Part shown: piece by piece, positions 36,506 through 43,638 of the stretch
Numbering within the stretch: the stretch's first letter is position 1
Layout of the letters: the number at the start of each line of letters is the position of its first letter
Assembly: GCA_022709905.1 (NCBI GenBank)
Contig: JAKLHY010000055.1
Coordinates: forward strand, 1 to 52,668
Length of the DNA stretch: 52,668 nucleotides
Origin: Verrucomicrobiota bacterium
GTDB taxonomy: Bacteria > Verrucomicrobiota > Verrucomicrobiia > Limisphaerales > UBA1319
Direction of reading: 5' to 3'
Position numbers and translations under genes: made by a program
Notes under the pieces: generated by a model
Seen by the model: only the letters and a program-made list of their open reading frames with translations
Databases searched by the model: none
What the model was told of the DNA's origin: nothing

Positions 36506-36727
36506 ATGAACTGGCGAGACAAAATCCAAAGCGATCCACAGGTTCTGCGGGGCAAACCGTGCATCAAGGGCACGCGCATCCCGGTCGCCCTCGTGCTGGG
36601 ATACCTGGCCGCAGGGCGGGAAACCGGCGCCGTCCTGAAGGAGTTTCCTGACCTCACCGCCACGGACGTAGCGGCCTGCCTGGACTATGCCCGTGATTTG
36701 GCGGACTACGAAGCTGTGGAGGCATGA
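36506..36727 (+). CDS. DUF433 family protein, probable antitoxin
   Basis: 73 residues. 'SDPQVLRGKPCIKGTRIPV' near the start is the DUF433 signature, followed by 'VLGYLAAGRETGAVLKEFPD' and the helix 'DVAACLDYARDL'. The fold is a small winged-helix-like DNA-binding module. DUF433 genes commonly sit directly upstream of PIN-like DUF5615 genes, as here with an ATGA overlap at 36724. By that pairing it is inferred to be the antitoxin and likely autoregulator. No operator could be identified. It lies between repeats in a rearranged segment, consistent with an acquired module. Confidence 0.88.
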   Translation: MNWRDKIQSDPQVLRGKPCIKGTRIPVALVLGYLAAGRETGAVLKEFPDLTATDVAACLDYARDLADYEAVEA

Positions 36728-37092
36728 GCCTGTGTTTCTTCAGCGACCAGTGCGTGCCGGCAGAGATCACGGACATTCTCCGGCGGCATGATCATCAAGT
36801 CACCTTGCTGCGGGAAGTCCTGCCCATTCGTTCGCCGGATTCGGTCGTCATCGCCAAGTCGCAGGAAATGGGAGCGATTCTGCTTTCCCTTAACGGTGAC
36901 TTTGCCGACATCGTGACCTATCCACCGGCCAACTACCAAGGCATCGTAGGCCTCCAGCTCCATAACCACCCGGAGATCATCCCGCAACTCATGGAACATC
37001 TGCTGGCATTCCTGGACGCGAATCCGGCTCAAGAATTCTATCGCGGCAAGCTGCTTCTGGTGGAAGTGCATCGTGTCCGATTCCGGCAGTGA
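36724..37092 (+). CDS. DUF5615 PIN-like protein, probable toxin
   Basis: 122 residues. The start 'LCFFSDQCVPAEITDILRRH' matches the DUF5615/Mut7-C-like PIN fold, with the early acidic residue D8 in the place of the PIN metal ligand. 'SPDSVVIAKSQEMGAILLSLNGDFAD' gives the later acidic positions (the N-G-D-F motif, usually 'T-x-D-x-D-F'). Proteins of this family are predicted ribonucleases. Toxicity is inferred from VapC-like relatives and the DUF433 partner, not shown. The start codon overlaps the DUF433 stop by 4 bp. Confidence 0.87.
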   Translation: MSLCFFSDQCVPAEITDILRRHDHQVTLLREVLPIRSPDSVVIAKSQEMGAILLSLNGDFADIVTYPPANYQGIVGLQLHNHPEIIPQLMEHLLAFLDANPAQEFYRGKLLLVEVHRVRFRQ

Positions 37093-37246
37093 GCTAGGCG
37101 CAAAAAGAACACCACGGGACAGGTCACCAAGAACTCAAACACCAGAGCACTGCCACACTCCAAAAGCTTCGCCGAATCAAGTGAAAATTGCCAATCATGG
37201 ACAATAGGGTGATTGTCGTGACTTGACCCTATTGTTCCTCAGTTGT

Positions 37247-37419
37247 CCGCGATTTATTAGCGTTAATTCGCGTCCATTAGCGGTTCAGTTGTTTTGTTTG
37301 CGGTTTTCGGCTTTTCGCGGCGGCTTGCGTTTTCGGGGGAATTCCCCAAGCTCGAAGGACTGTGCATCGATGGATATCGAGCGGGATGTGTGTGCGTTTG
37401 CTGGTGGCCGGGATCGCTG
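37247..37419 (+). repeat. 173-bp direct repeat, right copy (upstream region and first codons of lnt)
   Basis: Partner of 35588-35760. It spans the probable promoter/leader of lnt plus its first 11 codons; sequence divergence begins at codon 12. Confidence 0.95.
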
Positions 37420-39200
37420 GCCTGGCAACCGCCTGCGCGTTCCCCAAGCCGGGGATCGCCGGCCTGGGCTGGGTGGGCCCGGGTTTGATGCTGGTCTCGG
37501 CGGTTGGACTGAGGGGCCGCGAAGTGTTCGGCCTGGGATACGCCGCGGGCCTCGTCCAGTGGTTGGTTGCTCTCGGGTGGTTGTTATACATTCCTTTTCC
37601 TTCCGGGGCGATGGCAGGATGGCTGTCTTTGAGCGCCTATTTGGCGTTGTATCCGGCGTTCTGGGTCTGGGGTTGCTGGAAAGTCGCGGAAAGCTTCGGT
37701 CATGGAAAAAGCATCCTGGATCCCCATCCGAATCCTGCGGCCATGGGGGCCTATCGCCCGGGGGAATCAACCGGCGAATCCGAGCTTCTGGAGGAATTCT
37801 GTCGAACCGGGGATCCGACTCATTCCTATCGATTGCATGAGATGGTTCAGCGGGGCTTCACCCGGTTGAACCTCCTGCGCGCGATGGCCGCATGCCACGC
37901 CGACACGAGTTGGCTGTATCGCATGACTTGGCCTGTCGCTTGCGCCGCGCTGTGGGTGGCGGGTGAAATGGTGATGGCCAGGCTTTGGACGGGATTCCCC
38001 TGGAATTTCCTCGGAGTCAGTCAATACCAGGTTCTTCCCGTCATCCAGATATCGTCGATCACGGGGGTGTATGGGGTGTCTTTCCTCATGGTCTGGTTCG
38101 CGGTGGCGGGCATGGGCGCGGCGCTGTCGTTGTTGCATCATCCGGCCCAGCCGAGGATGGCGATGACCGAGACGTTCCTGCCATTGTTTGCGGTGGCCAG
38201 TGTCATGGTCTTCGGTTTGACGCGGTTAAGAGCGAGCGAAGCAGCCGAGGCGCCTGTCAAAATGGCGCTGGTCCAGCCGAGCATTCCCCAAACGCTGATC
38301 TGGGATCCGCAAGAGGACACGCGTCGTTTCGAGAAGGTTCTCGAGTTGTCCAAACTGGCTCTGCGAACGCGGCCCGATCTCTTGGTCTGGCCCGAAGCGG
38401 CCATTCCCAAAATGCTCCGGTATGATGACGTGATGCTGCAGGCGGTAACGAATTTGGCCAGGGACCATAAGACCTGGATGGTCGTGGGGGCCGACGACGC
38501 CGAACCGAGCCGAAAGCCGGGCAAGGAAGGGGAGACCGACTTTTTCAATGCGAGCTTTCTCATCGATCCGGAGGGCCGTTTGGCGGCTCGCTACTGCAAG
38601 CGGAGACTGGTGGTTTTCGGCGAGTATGTGCCCTTGCAGCCCTGGTTCTTCTTTCTCAGGTGGTTCACGCCCATCCGGGATGGCTTTACGCCGGGCCATG
38701 GCCCCTTCCCGTTCGATCTTGAACCGCCAAAGATCCGGATTTCCGTGCTCATCTGTTTCGAGGACACGTTTCCTCATTTAGTCCGCGTTTCGGCGGATGA
38801 GACCACAGATCTCCTCCTGAACCTGACGAACAACGGATGGTTCGGCGAAAGCTCCGCCCAGTGGCAACACGCGGCCAACGCGGTGTTTCGGGCCATCGAG
38901 AACGGCCTTCCCCTCGTCCGCTGCGCCAACAACGGCCTGACATGCTGGGTCGATCCCCAGGGACGTCTCCGGGGCGTGAACGCCGATGATCCGGCTGACG
39001 TCTACGGTCCGGGTTTCAAGATCTTTGACGTGCCTTTGCGGAGGGATCGGCCCGGTCATCCGACCGTCTATCAGCGCTATGGCGACTGGTTTGGGTGGGG
39101 CTGCGCGGGCATAAGCGCGTTGTTAGTTGCGCGCTGCCTCGGCTTTCGCCGTTTCCGGTTTTTCTCGGGAAACACCGATGCCGATCAGACCCCTGGGTGA
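37386..39200 (+). CDS. lnt: Apolipoprotein N-acyltransferase
   Basis: 604 residues from the ATG at 37386 (GAGCGGG directly upstream); an in-frame ATG at 37362 would add eight. The N-terminal half has the expected hydrophobic segments. The nitrilase half carries the catalytic Glu in LLVWPEAAIP (near 335), Lys in YCKRRLVVFGEYVP (near 403) and Cys in 'ISVLICFEDTFPHLVR' (near 456), plus 'LTNNGWFGESSAQWQHAANA'. It transfers the third acyl chain to lipoproteins in the inner membrane. Odd point: a polar stretch of about 60 residues (near 105-165) interrupts the membrane segments and lengthens the protein beyond the usual 500-550. The 5' end is duplicated upstream. The 3' end overlaps the convergent kinase gene by 16 bp. 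Confidence 0.92.
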   Translation: MCVRLLVAGIAGLATACAFPKPGIAGLGWVGPGLMLVSAVGLRGREVFGLGYAAGLVQWLVALGWLLYIPFPSGAMAGWLSLSAYLALYPAFWVWGCWKVAESFGHGKSILDPHPNPAAMGAYRPGESTGESELLEEFCRTGDPTHSYRLHEMVQRGFTRLNLLRAMAACHADTSWLYRMTWPVACAALWVAGEMVMARLWTGFPWNFLGVSQYQVLPVIQISSITGVYGVSFLMVWFAVAGMGAALSLLHHPAQPRMAMTETFLPLFAVASVMVFGLTRLRASEAAEAPVKMALVQPSIPQTLIWDPQEDTRRFEKVLELSKLALRTRPDLLVWPEAAIPKMLRYDDVMLQAVTNLARDHKTWMVVGADDAEPSRKPGKEGETDFFNASFLIDPEGRLAARYCKRRLVVFGEYVPLQPWFFFLRWFTPIRDGFTPGHGPFPFDLEPPKIRISVLICFEDTFPHLVRVSADETTDLLLNLTNNGWFGESSAQWQHAANAVFRAIENGLPLVRCANNGLTCWVDPQGRLRGVNADDPADVYGPGFKIFDVPLRRDRPGHPTVYQRYGDWFGWGCAGISALLVARCLGFRRFRFFSGNTDADQTPG

Positions 39201-39634
39201 GGCTGGGCGAAGCGGTCGATGTGCACGTTCAAAATGTTGCGGCCGTTCAAGCGTTCGTACCGCATCTGCCGGCTCATGGTCCGGATCAAATGAATCCCCA
39301 ATCCGCCGGGAATCCTTTCGGTGATACCCTGGGTAACATCGGGAACCGGGGCGTTCAAGGGATTAAACTCGTGGCCGTCGTCGATCAGCGTGATCACGAT
39401 CTCATCGGATTGAATCCCGACCTGGATTTCGATTAGGTGCTCGTTCCGATCGTCAAATCCGTACTTGATGATGTTCGTGGCCATTTCCTCGATGGCCAGG
39501 TTGGTGGAATAAACGGCCTGGGGCGACACCTCGAGTGTGGAAAGGTGTTCTTCCACCTGCTGCATCGCCTGGATCAGCTCAGGCAACTGGTTCTTGAAAC
39601 AGAGCTTCAGCCGGTTGGAGGTTGCGATCGACAT
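39185..39634 (-). CDS. Anti-sigma-factor-type serine kinase (HATPase_c, RsbW/SpoIIAB-like)
   Basis: 149 residues, the normal length for a stand-alone GHKL kinase of this group. The N box is 'NLAIEEMATNIIKYGF', the G1 box is 'ITLIDDGHEFNP' and the G2 box is 'IPGGLGIHLIRTMS'. Such proteins phosphorylate STAS-type anti-anti-sigma factors in the cytoplasm and are opposed by SpoIIE/RsbU phosphatases. A SpoIIE-type phosphatase lies 2 kb away at 41387, in the opposite direction, so the two may belong to one partner-switching pathway. No STAS protein or sigma factor is in the window. It converges on lnt with a 16-bp overlap. Confidence 0.88.
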   Translation of the reverse strand: MSIATSNRLKLCFKNQLPELIQAMQQVEEHLSTLEVSPQAVYSTNLAIEEMATNIIKYGFDDRNEHLIEIQVGIQSDEIVITLIDDGHEFNPLNAPVPDVTQGITERIPGGLGIHLIRTMSRQMRYERLNGRNILNVHIDRFAQPHPGV

Positions 39635-39810
39635 GAATTAGCACAGGATTCGCGAGCGTCAGCGCCCACGATCATCTCCGCATCACCTTAAACCAAAGAC
39701 TCATCCGGTCAACCCGAATTCGTGCGTCCTGAACCGCAAATCTAACGACTGAACCATCGACACGAATATCGGGCATCGCCGAGCCCGGTAGGGCGGTAGA
39801 ACATAGCCCA

Positions 39811-40077
39811 GCGATTCATCGCTCGGAGGGGGCCAAACGACCGGAGCACGAGTCCCAGCAGGGACGCAAGAGATCCGGTGGATGGCATAGGCCAAGGATT
39901 GCATTCAGCCCACAAGATAAACCCGGAATTTTCTTTCGCCCCTGGCGGGGCTTTGGGGGGGCATGGGACGTCGCTGGATCCCACCGTTGAAACGGTGGGC
40001 TATCATCGGTCGTCCCTGACGGGACGAATCATGCCGCACGCGGCGCGAGGTTATTAGACTGGGCATCCCTGACGGGA
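39811..40077. repeat. Cluster of six short perfect hairpins
   Basis: GCGAT-TC-ATCGC (39811-39822), GTCCC-AGCA-GGGAC (39852-39865), GCCCC-TGGC-GGGGC (39938-39951), CCCACCGTT-GA-AACGGTGGG (39980-39999), CGTCCC-TGAC-GGGACG (40011-40026) and TCCC-TGAC-GGGA (40066-40077). All have loops of 2-4 nt and none has a T tract, so they are not simple terminators. Confidence 0.8.
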
Positions 40078-40132
40078 CTGGCTTTGGTGGCAATGATGCA
40101 GTGTCTTCGGTTTGGAGACTCCCAACCGAATC

Positions 40133-40293
40133 ATGGCAGGCCAAAACCGAAGGTTCTGAAGGGGTGGAAGCATCGATCGAACGTCTGAGATCCTGCGAAA
40201 ACCGGCGCTGTGGGATAAATCCGGCGCGCCAACCTGTCGAGCGACTCTCGGTTCGGAGCCGGCAACGATCGGCGCGCGGAATTCATTCCGCAG
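40133..40293 (+). repeat. 161-bp dispersed repeat, copy B
   Basis: Same orientation and same length as 19407-19567, about 84% identical by hand alignment. It keeps the palindrome GCGGAAT-TC-ATTCCGC (40276-40291). Confidence 0.9.
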
Positions 40294-40425
40294 AGCGAAT
40301 CTATTCGCGTCCATTGGCGTGCATTCGCGGTTCGATTTTTCGGAGCATCTAATGCGCGGTTTTGGGCGCCCGGGCGCCAAAGAAACCTTGTTATTGGGCT
40401 TCGGACCGATACAAATATTCGGATC

Positions 40426-41406
40426 ATGTTAGGGCGAATTTCCATGTTGGGGCTGATGGCGGGCTTTTCGAGCCTGTCTCTGGCCTGGGCCGCGGAACAG
40501 GGAAGCGGATTGACCCGGGTCACCCTCCTGCCTCAATGGATTCCACAGGCGCAATTCGCGGGTTATTACCTGGCCCTGGAAAAGGGGATTTATCGATCCA
40601 ACGGTTTGGACGTGGTGATTTTGACCGGCGGCCCCCGGCAGAACCTGGAGGGCGCCCTTCGATCCGGTGAGGCCACTTTTATCACGCATTTCCTTTCATC
40701 GGCGCTGAAACTGCGCGAAAACGGTCTGCCGCTGGTCAACCTCGCCCAGGTGGGGCAGCGTTCGGCGCTGCTGCTCGTCGCGCGCCGCGGAAGCGGCATT
40801 CGGCGCGTGGAAGATTTGGCCGGGAAAAAGGTCAGCATCTGGTCCGACTTCGCTGTTCAGCCGCTCGCGTTGTTCCGCCGCTACAACCTCGATGTGCAGG
40901 TCATCCCCCAGGGCGCAACCATCAATCTCTTTATGCGCGGCGGGGTCGACGCCGCGTCGGCCATGTGGTACAACGAGTATCACCTGATGTTGAACGCGGG
41001 CTTGAATGAAAACGAGGTCACGTTGATTTTTTACGACCAACACGGTTTGAACTTCCCCGAAGACGGCCTCTATTGCCTGGACAAGACATGGCGGGATCAG
41101 CCCGAGCTCTGCCGGCGGTTCATCCGGGCGTCCTTGGCGGGTTGGGAATATGCCTTCAGCCATGAAGAAGAATCCCTCGCCGTCATCCTCCGATATGCGG
41201 AAGAAGCGCGCACCGGGACCAATGCCTCTCACCAGCGCTGGATGCTGCGGCGCATGCAAGACATTATCCTGCCCCGTCAGACCGCACCCCCTCTCGGCAC
41301 CCTGCGAAAAGAGGACTTCGACACGGTTTGCCGCGAGCTCAAGTCCAGCGGAATGATCAACCATGTCCCGGTTTTCGAGGAGTTCCATGTCGGAGCGTCG
41401 AACTAA
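40426..41406 (+). CDS. NMT1/THI5-like periplasmic substrate-binding protein
   Basis: 326 residues with a signal peptide (about 1-22, ending LAWAAEQ). 'VTLLPQWIPQAQFAGYYLAL' and 'EKGIYRSNGLDVVI' are the classic NMT1/THI5/SsuA start. 'GVDAASAMWYNEYHLMLNAG' and 'FPEDGLYCLDKTW' fit the hydroxymethylpyrimidine-precursor-binding branch, but the ligand is not certain. No ABC permease or ATPase gene is adjacent. Instead its end overlaps the start of a sensor phosphatase by 20 bp, whose ribosome site GAGGAG lies inside this gene. This suggests the binding protein serves as a ligand-presenting partner of the sensor rather than, or as well as, a transporter subunit. An alternative start ATG is at 40444. 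Confidence 0.85.
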   Translation: MLGRISMLGLMAGFSSLSLAWAAEQGSGLTRVTLLPQWIPQAQFAGYYLALEKGIYRSNGLDVVILTGGPRQNLEGALRSGEATFITHFLSSALKLRENGLPLVNLAQVGQRSALLLVARRGSGIRRVEDLAGKKVSIWSDFAVQPLALFRRYNLDVQVIPQGATINLFMRGGVDAASAMWYNEYHLMLNAGLNENEVTLIFYDQHGLNFPEDGLYCLDKTWRDQPELCRRFIRASLAGWEYAFSHEEESLAVILRYAEEARTGTNASHQRWMLRRMQDIILPRQTAPPLGTLRKEDFDTVCRELKSSGMINHVPVFEEFHVGASN

Positions 41407-43378
41407 GAGCTTTCACCCCACCCTGGCGTTCAAGCTGGGCTTGCTGGTCTTGGCGAGCACGGGCCTGGTGTTCTTTGTCGCCTTCGCCTACAACAACCAC
41501 GTGGCGCGGCGGCTCATGTTGAAGAACGTCGAAGAAGCCACCCAACGGCTCGCCCAAAGCACGGTCGCGCGCATTTCCAGCCTCCTGCAGGGCGTCGAGC
41601 GCACGCCGATATTCATTGCCCAACAGCTCTCCAGGCCCGTGAAAGACACCAATCAGATCGTCCAAGTCTTGCGCGATATTCTGTTGTCCAATCCCCACAT
41701 CCACAGCGCCGCCATCGCCTTTGAACCGGGCAAGTTCTCGCCCGGGCTTGAGTCGTTCGCTCCTCTGGTTTACCGCCAGAACAACCAATGGCAATATCGC
41801 GATCTCGCGCAAGGCCTGTACAATTACTCGGTTCAGGACTGGTACCTGATCCCCAAACAATTGGATCGCCCCCTCTGGAGTGAACCTTATTTTGATGATG
41901 GAGGAGCCAACGCGATGATGTGCGCCTTCTCAGTCCCGTTCTACCGGACACACGAAAACCGATCGGAATTCTGCGGTGTGGTCTCGGTCGCCCTTCAGTT
42001 GGAGCATATCGTCGAGCAGGTCTCCACGCTGTCACTCTATCGCTCCGGTTACGTCTACCTGATGTCCCAAAACGGCCAGCTCATCTCGCATCCCAATCTC
42101 TCGTGGGTGTTTAAAGAGAGCATTTTCAGCGTGGCCGAGCAGGATGGAAACGATCAATTGCGTCGAATCGGCCTGGCCATGGTGCGCGGACAGGAGGGCC
42201 TCGAACGATTCCAGTCCATCTTCACCCGCCGCATGAGCTGGATGTACTACGCCCCCGTGGCCTCCATCGGCTGGTCGGTGGGCATTGTGTTTCCCGAGGA
42301 GGAAATCCTGGCCGATTTGCGCGCCCTGAATCGCGATGTGCTGTGGATCGGAACGATCGGATTTGGCTTGCTGTTTTGCGTGGTCGTCCTGCTGTCGCGA
42401 GGCGTCACACGCCCCATCAGCTCGCTGGCCCGGCAAACCCACGAAATTGCCCGCGGCAACCTCGATGTTCCCCTCCCCCCGATCCGAACCCATGACGAAG
42501 TCGAGGAACTCTCGAGATCGTTCGAAAACATGCGCGTCGCCCTCAAGGAATACATTGCCAACCTGGCCGACACCACCGCCGCCAAAGAAAGGATCGAGAG
42601 CGAACTGAAGATCGCCCGCAACATCCAACGAAGCTTTCTCCCTAAACACTTCCCTCCGTTCCCCGACAAGACCGGTTTCGACCTTTTCGCCGATCTCCAA
42701 CCCGCCAAGCAGGTCGGCGGAGATCTGTATGATTTCTTTCTGCTCGATCAACACCGGCTCTTCTTCTCGATCGGCGATGTCTCCGACAAGGGCGTGCCGG
42801 CGGCCCTCCTCATGGCCGTCACCAAAACCCTGATGAAAGGCGTGGCCGAACAGGATCTCTCCCCGTCCGAGGTGCTCGGCAAGGTGAACACCGAACTCGC
42901 CCTCGATAACGAGACCATGATGTTTGTCACCTTGTTCTGCGGGATCCTCGATTTCCGCACGGGCGAGCTGGTCTACTCGAATGCCGGGCATCTTCCACCG
43001 CTCTGGATTCGCAACCACTGCGAGGTTTCCTGGCTCGAGTTGCCCAAAGGCATGGTGCTGGGCGCCATGGAGGATAGCACATACGAGACCCGATCCATCC
43101 GGTTGCAGCCCGGAGATACCCTGGTGCTCTACACCGACGGCGTCACCGAAGCCATGAACGCCCAGGAGGCTCTCTACGGCGAAGAGCGGCTGCTCAGTTT
43201 GATCGAACTGCGCGGCGACGATTCCCCTCGGTCCCTGGTCGAAAACGTGTTTCGATCCGTGCATGAATACGCGGAAGGAACCCCTCAGTCCGACGATATC
43301 ACAGTGCTGGTCCTGCACTTCAGCCCCGAACTCACCCCACGCCCGCGGAGCGGTTCCGCCCGGACCCCTTGCAGCTGA
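41387..43378 (+). CDS. Membrane sensor phosphatase: Cache-like sensor, HAMP, SpoIIE/RsbU PP2C domain
   Basis: 663 residues from the ATG at 41387 (GAGGAG upstream). Membrane segment 1 is near 15-37 (AFKLGLLVLASTGLVFFVAF). An extracytoplasmic double-Cache-like domain covers about 45-305 ('VQDWYLIPKQLDRPLWSEPY', 'YVYLMSQNGQLISHPN'). Segment 2 lies near 315-340, then HAMP ('TRPISSLARQTHEIARGNLD') and a helical linker. The PP2C/SpoIIE domain from about 420 has 'QVGGDLYDFFLLDQHRLFFS', 'IGDVSDKGVPAALLMAVTKT', 'SNAGHLPPLWI' and 'LVLYTDGVTEAMN', so metal-binding aspartates are present. It would dephosphorylate a STAS-domain anti-anti-sigma factor in response to a periplasmic signal. It is coupled to the binding-protein gene. 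Confidence 0.92.
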   Translation: MSERRTKSFHPTLAFKLGLLVLASTGLVFFVAFAYNNHVARRLMLKNVEEATQRLAQSTVARISSLLQGVERTPIFIAQQLSRPVKDTNQIVQVLRDILLSNPHIHSAAIAFEPGKFSPGLESFAPLVYRQNNQWQYRDLAQGLYNYSVQDWYLIPKQLDRPLWSEPYFDDGGANAMMCAFSVPFYRTHENRSEFCGVVSVALQLEHIVEQVSTLSLYRSGYVYLMSQNGQLISHPNLSWVFKESIFSVAEQDGNDQLRRIGLAMVRGQEGLERFQSIFTRRMSWMYYAPVASIGWSVGIVFPEEEILADLRALNRDVLWIGTIGFGLLFCVVVLLSRGVTRPISSLARQTHEIARGNLDVPLPPIRTHDEVEELSRSFENMRVALKEYIANLADTTAAKERIESELKIARNIQRSFLPKHFPPFPDKTGFDLFADLQPAKQVGGDLYDFFLLDQHRLFFSIGDVSDKGVPAALLMAVTKTLMKGVAEQDLSPSEVLGKVNTELALDNETMMFVTLFCGILDFRTGELVYSNAGHLPPLWIRNHCEVSWLELPKGMVLGAMEDSTYETRSIRLQPGDTLVLYTDGVTEAMNAQEALYGEERLLSLIELRGDDSPRSLVENVFRSVHEYAEGTPQSDDITVLVLHFSPELTPRPRSGSARTPCS

Positions 43379-43638
43379 AGCCTGCGACGGCGCCAATCAG
43401 GAGCAGGGGATACTTCATTGCCGCTTCCCCCTGACTTCGGACCCCCAGGATACAACCTCTGGGGCACGGCTTGGCTACGGAAGCCCTTTCCAGTTCAAGG
43501 CTCCAACAACGAGCGAATGCACGCGTCCTAGGTGACTTCCTCCGCAAGCGCATCGATGGAAAAACCAGCCTTGCCCTCCGATCCGCGATGCGGGATGATT
43601 CCATCGAGTCCTGCAATTGACGCGAAACCTGATTTGGG

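Larger units (their letters stand above)
39635..40425. other. Non-coding block rich in short hairpins and dispersed repeats
   Basis: 791 bp without a credible gene. It contains six small perfect hairpins between 39811 and 40077 (listed separately), the 161-bp repeat copy B (40133-40293) and, directly after it, TTCGCGTCCATTGGCG (40304). That last element resembles TTCGCGTCCATTAGCG at 37267 in the lnt leader. It must also hold the promoters of the kinase (minus) and the binding-protein gene (plus); none was clear. Confidence 0.6.

Noticed and set aside
39811..40293. CRISPR array
   Set aside because: Stems differ in sequence, there is no constant repeat length or spacer pattern, and no cas gene is present.
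42032..43396. 454-codon open frame on the minus strand
   Set aside because: Antisense to the SpoIIE phosphatase, whose motifs are unmistakable on the plus strand.
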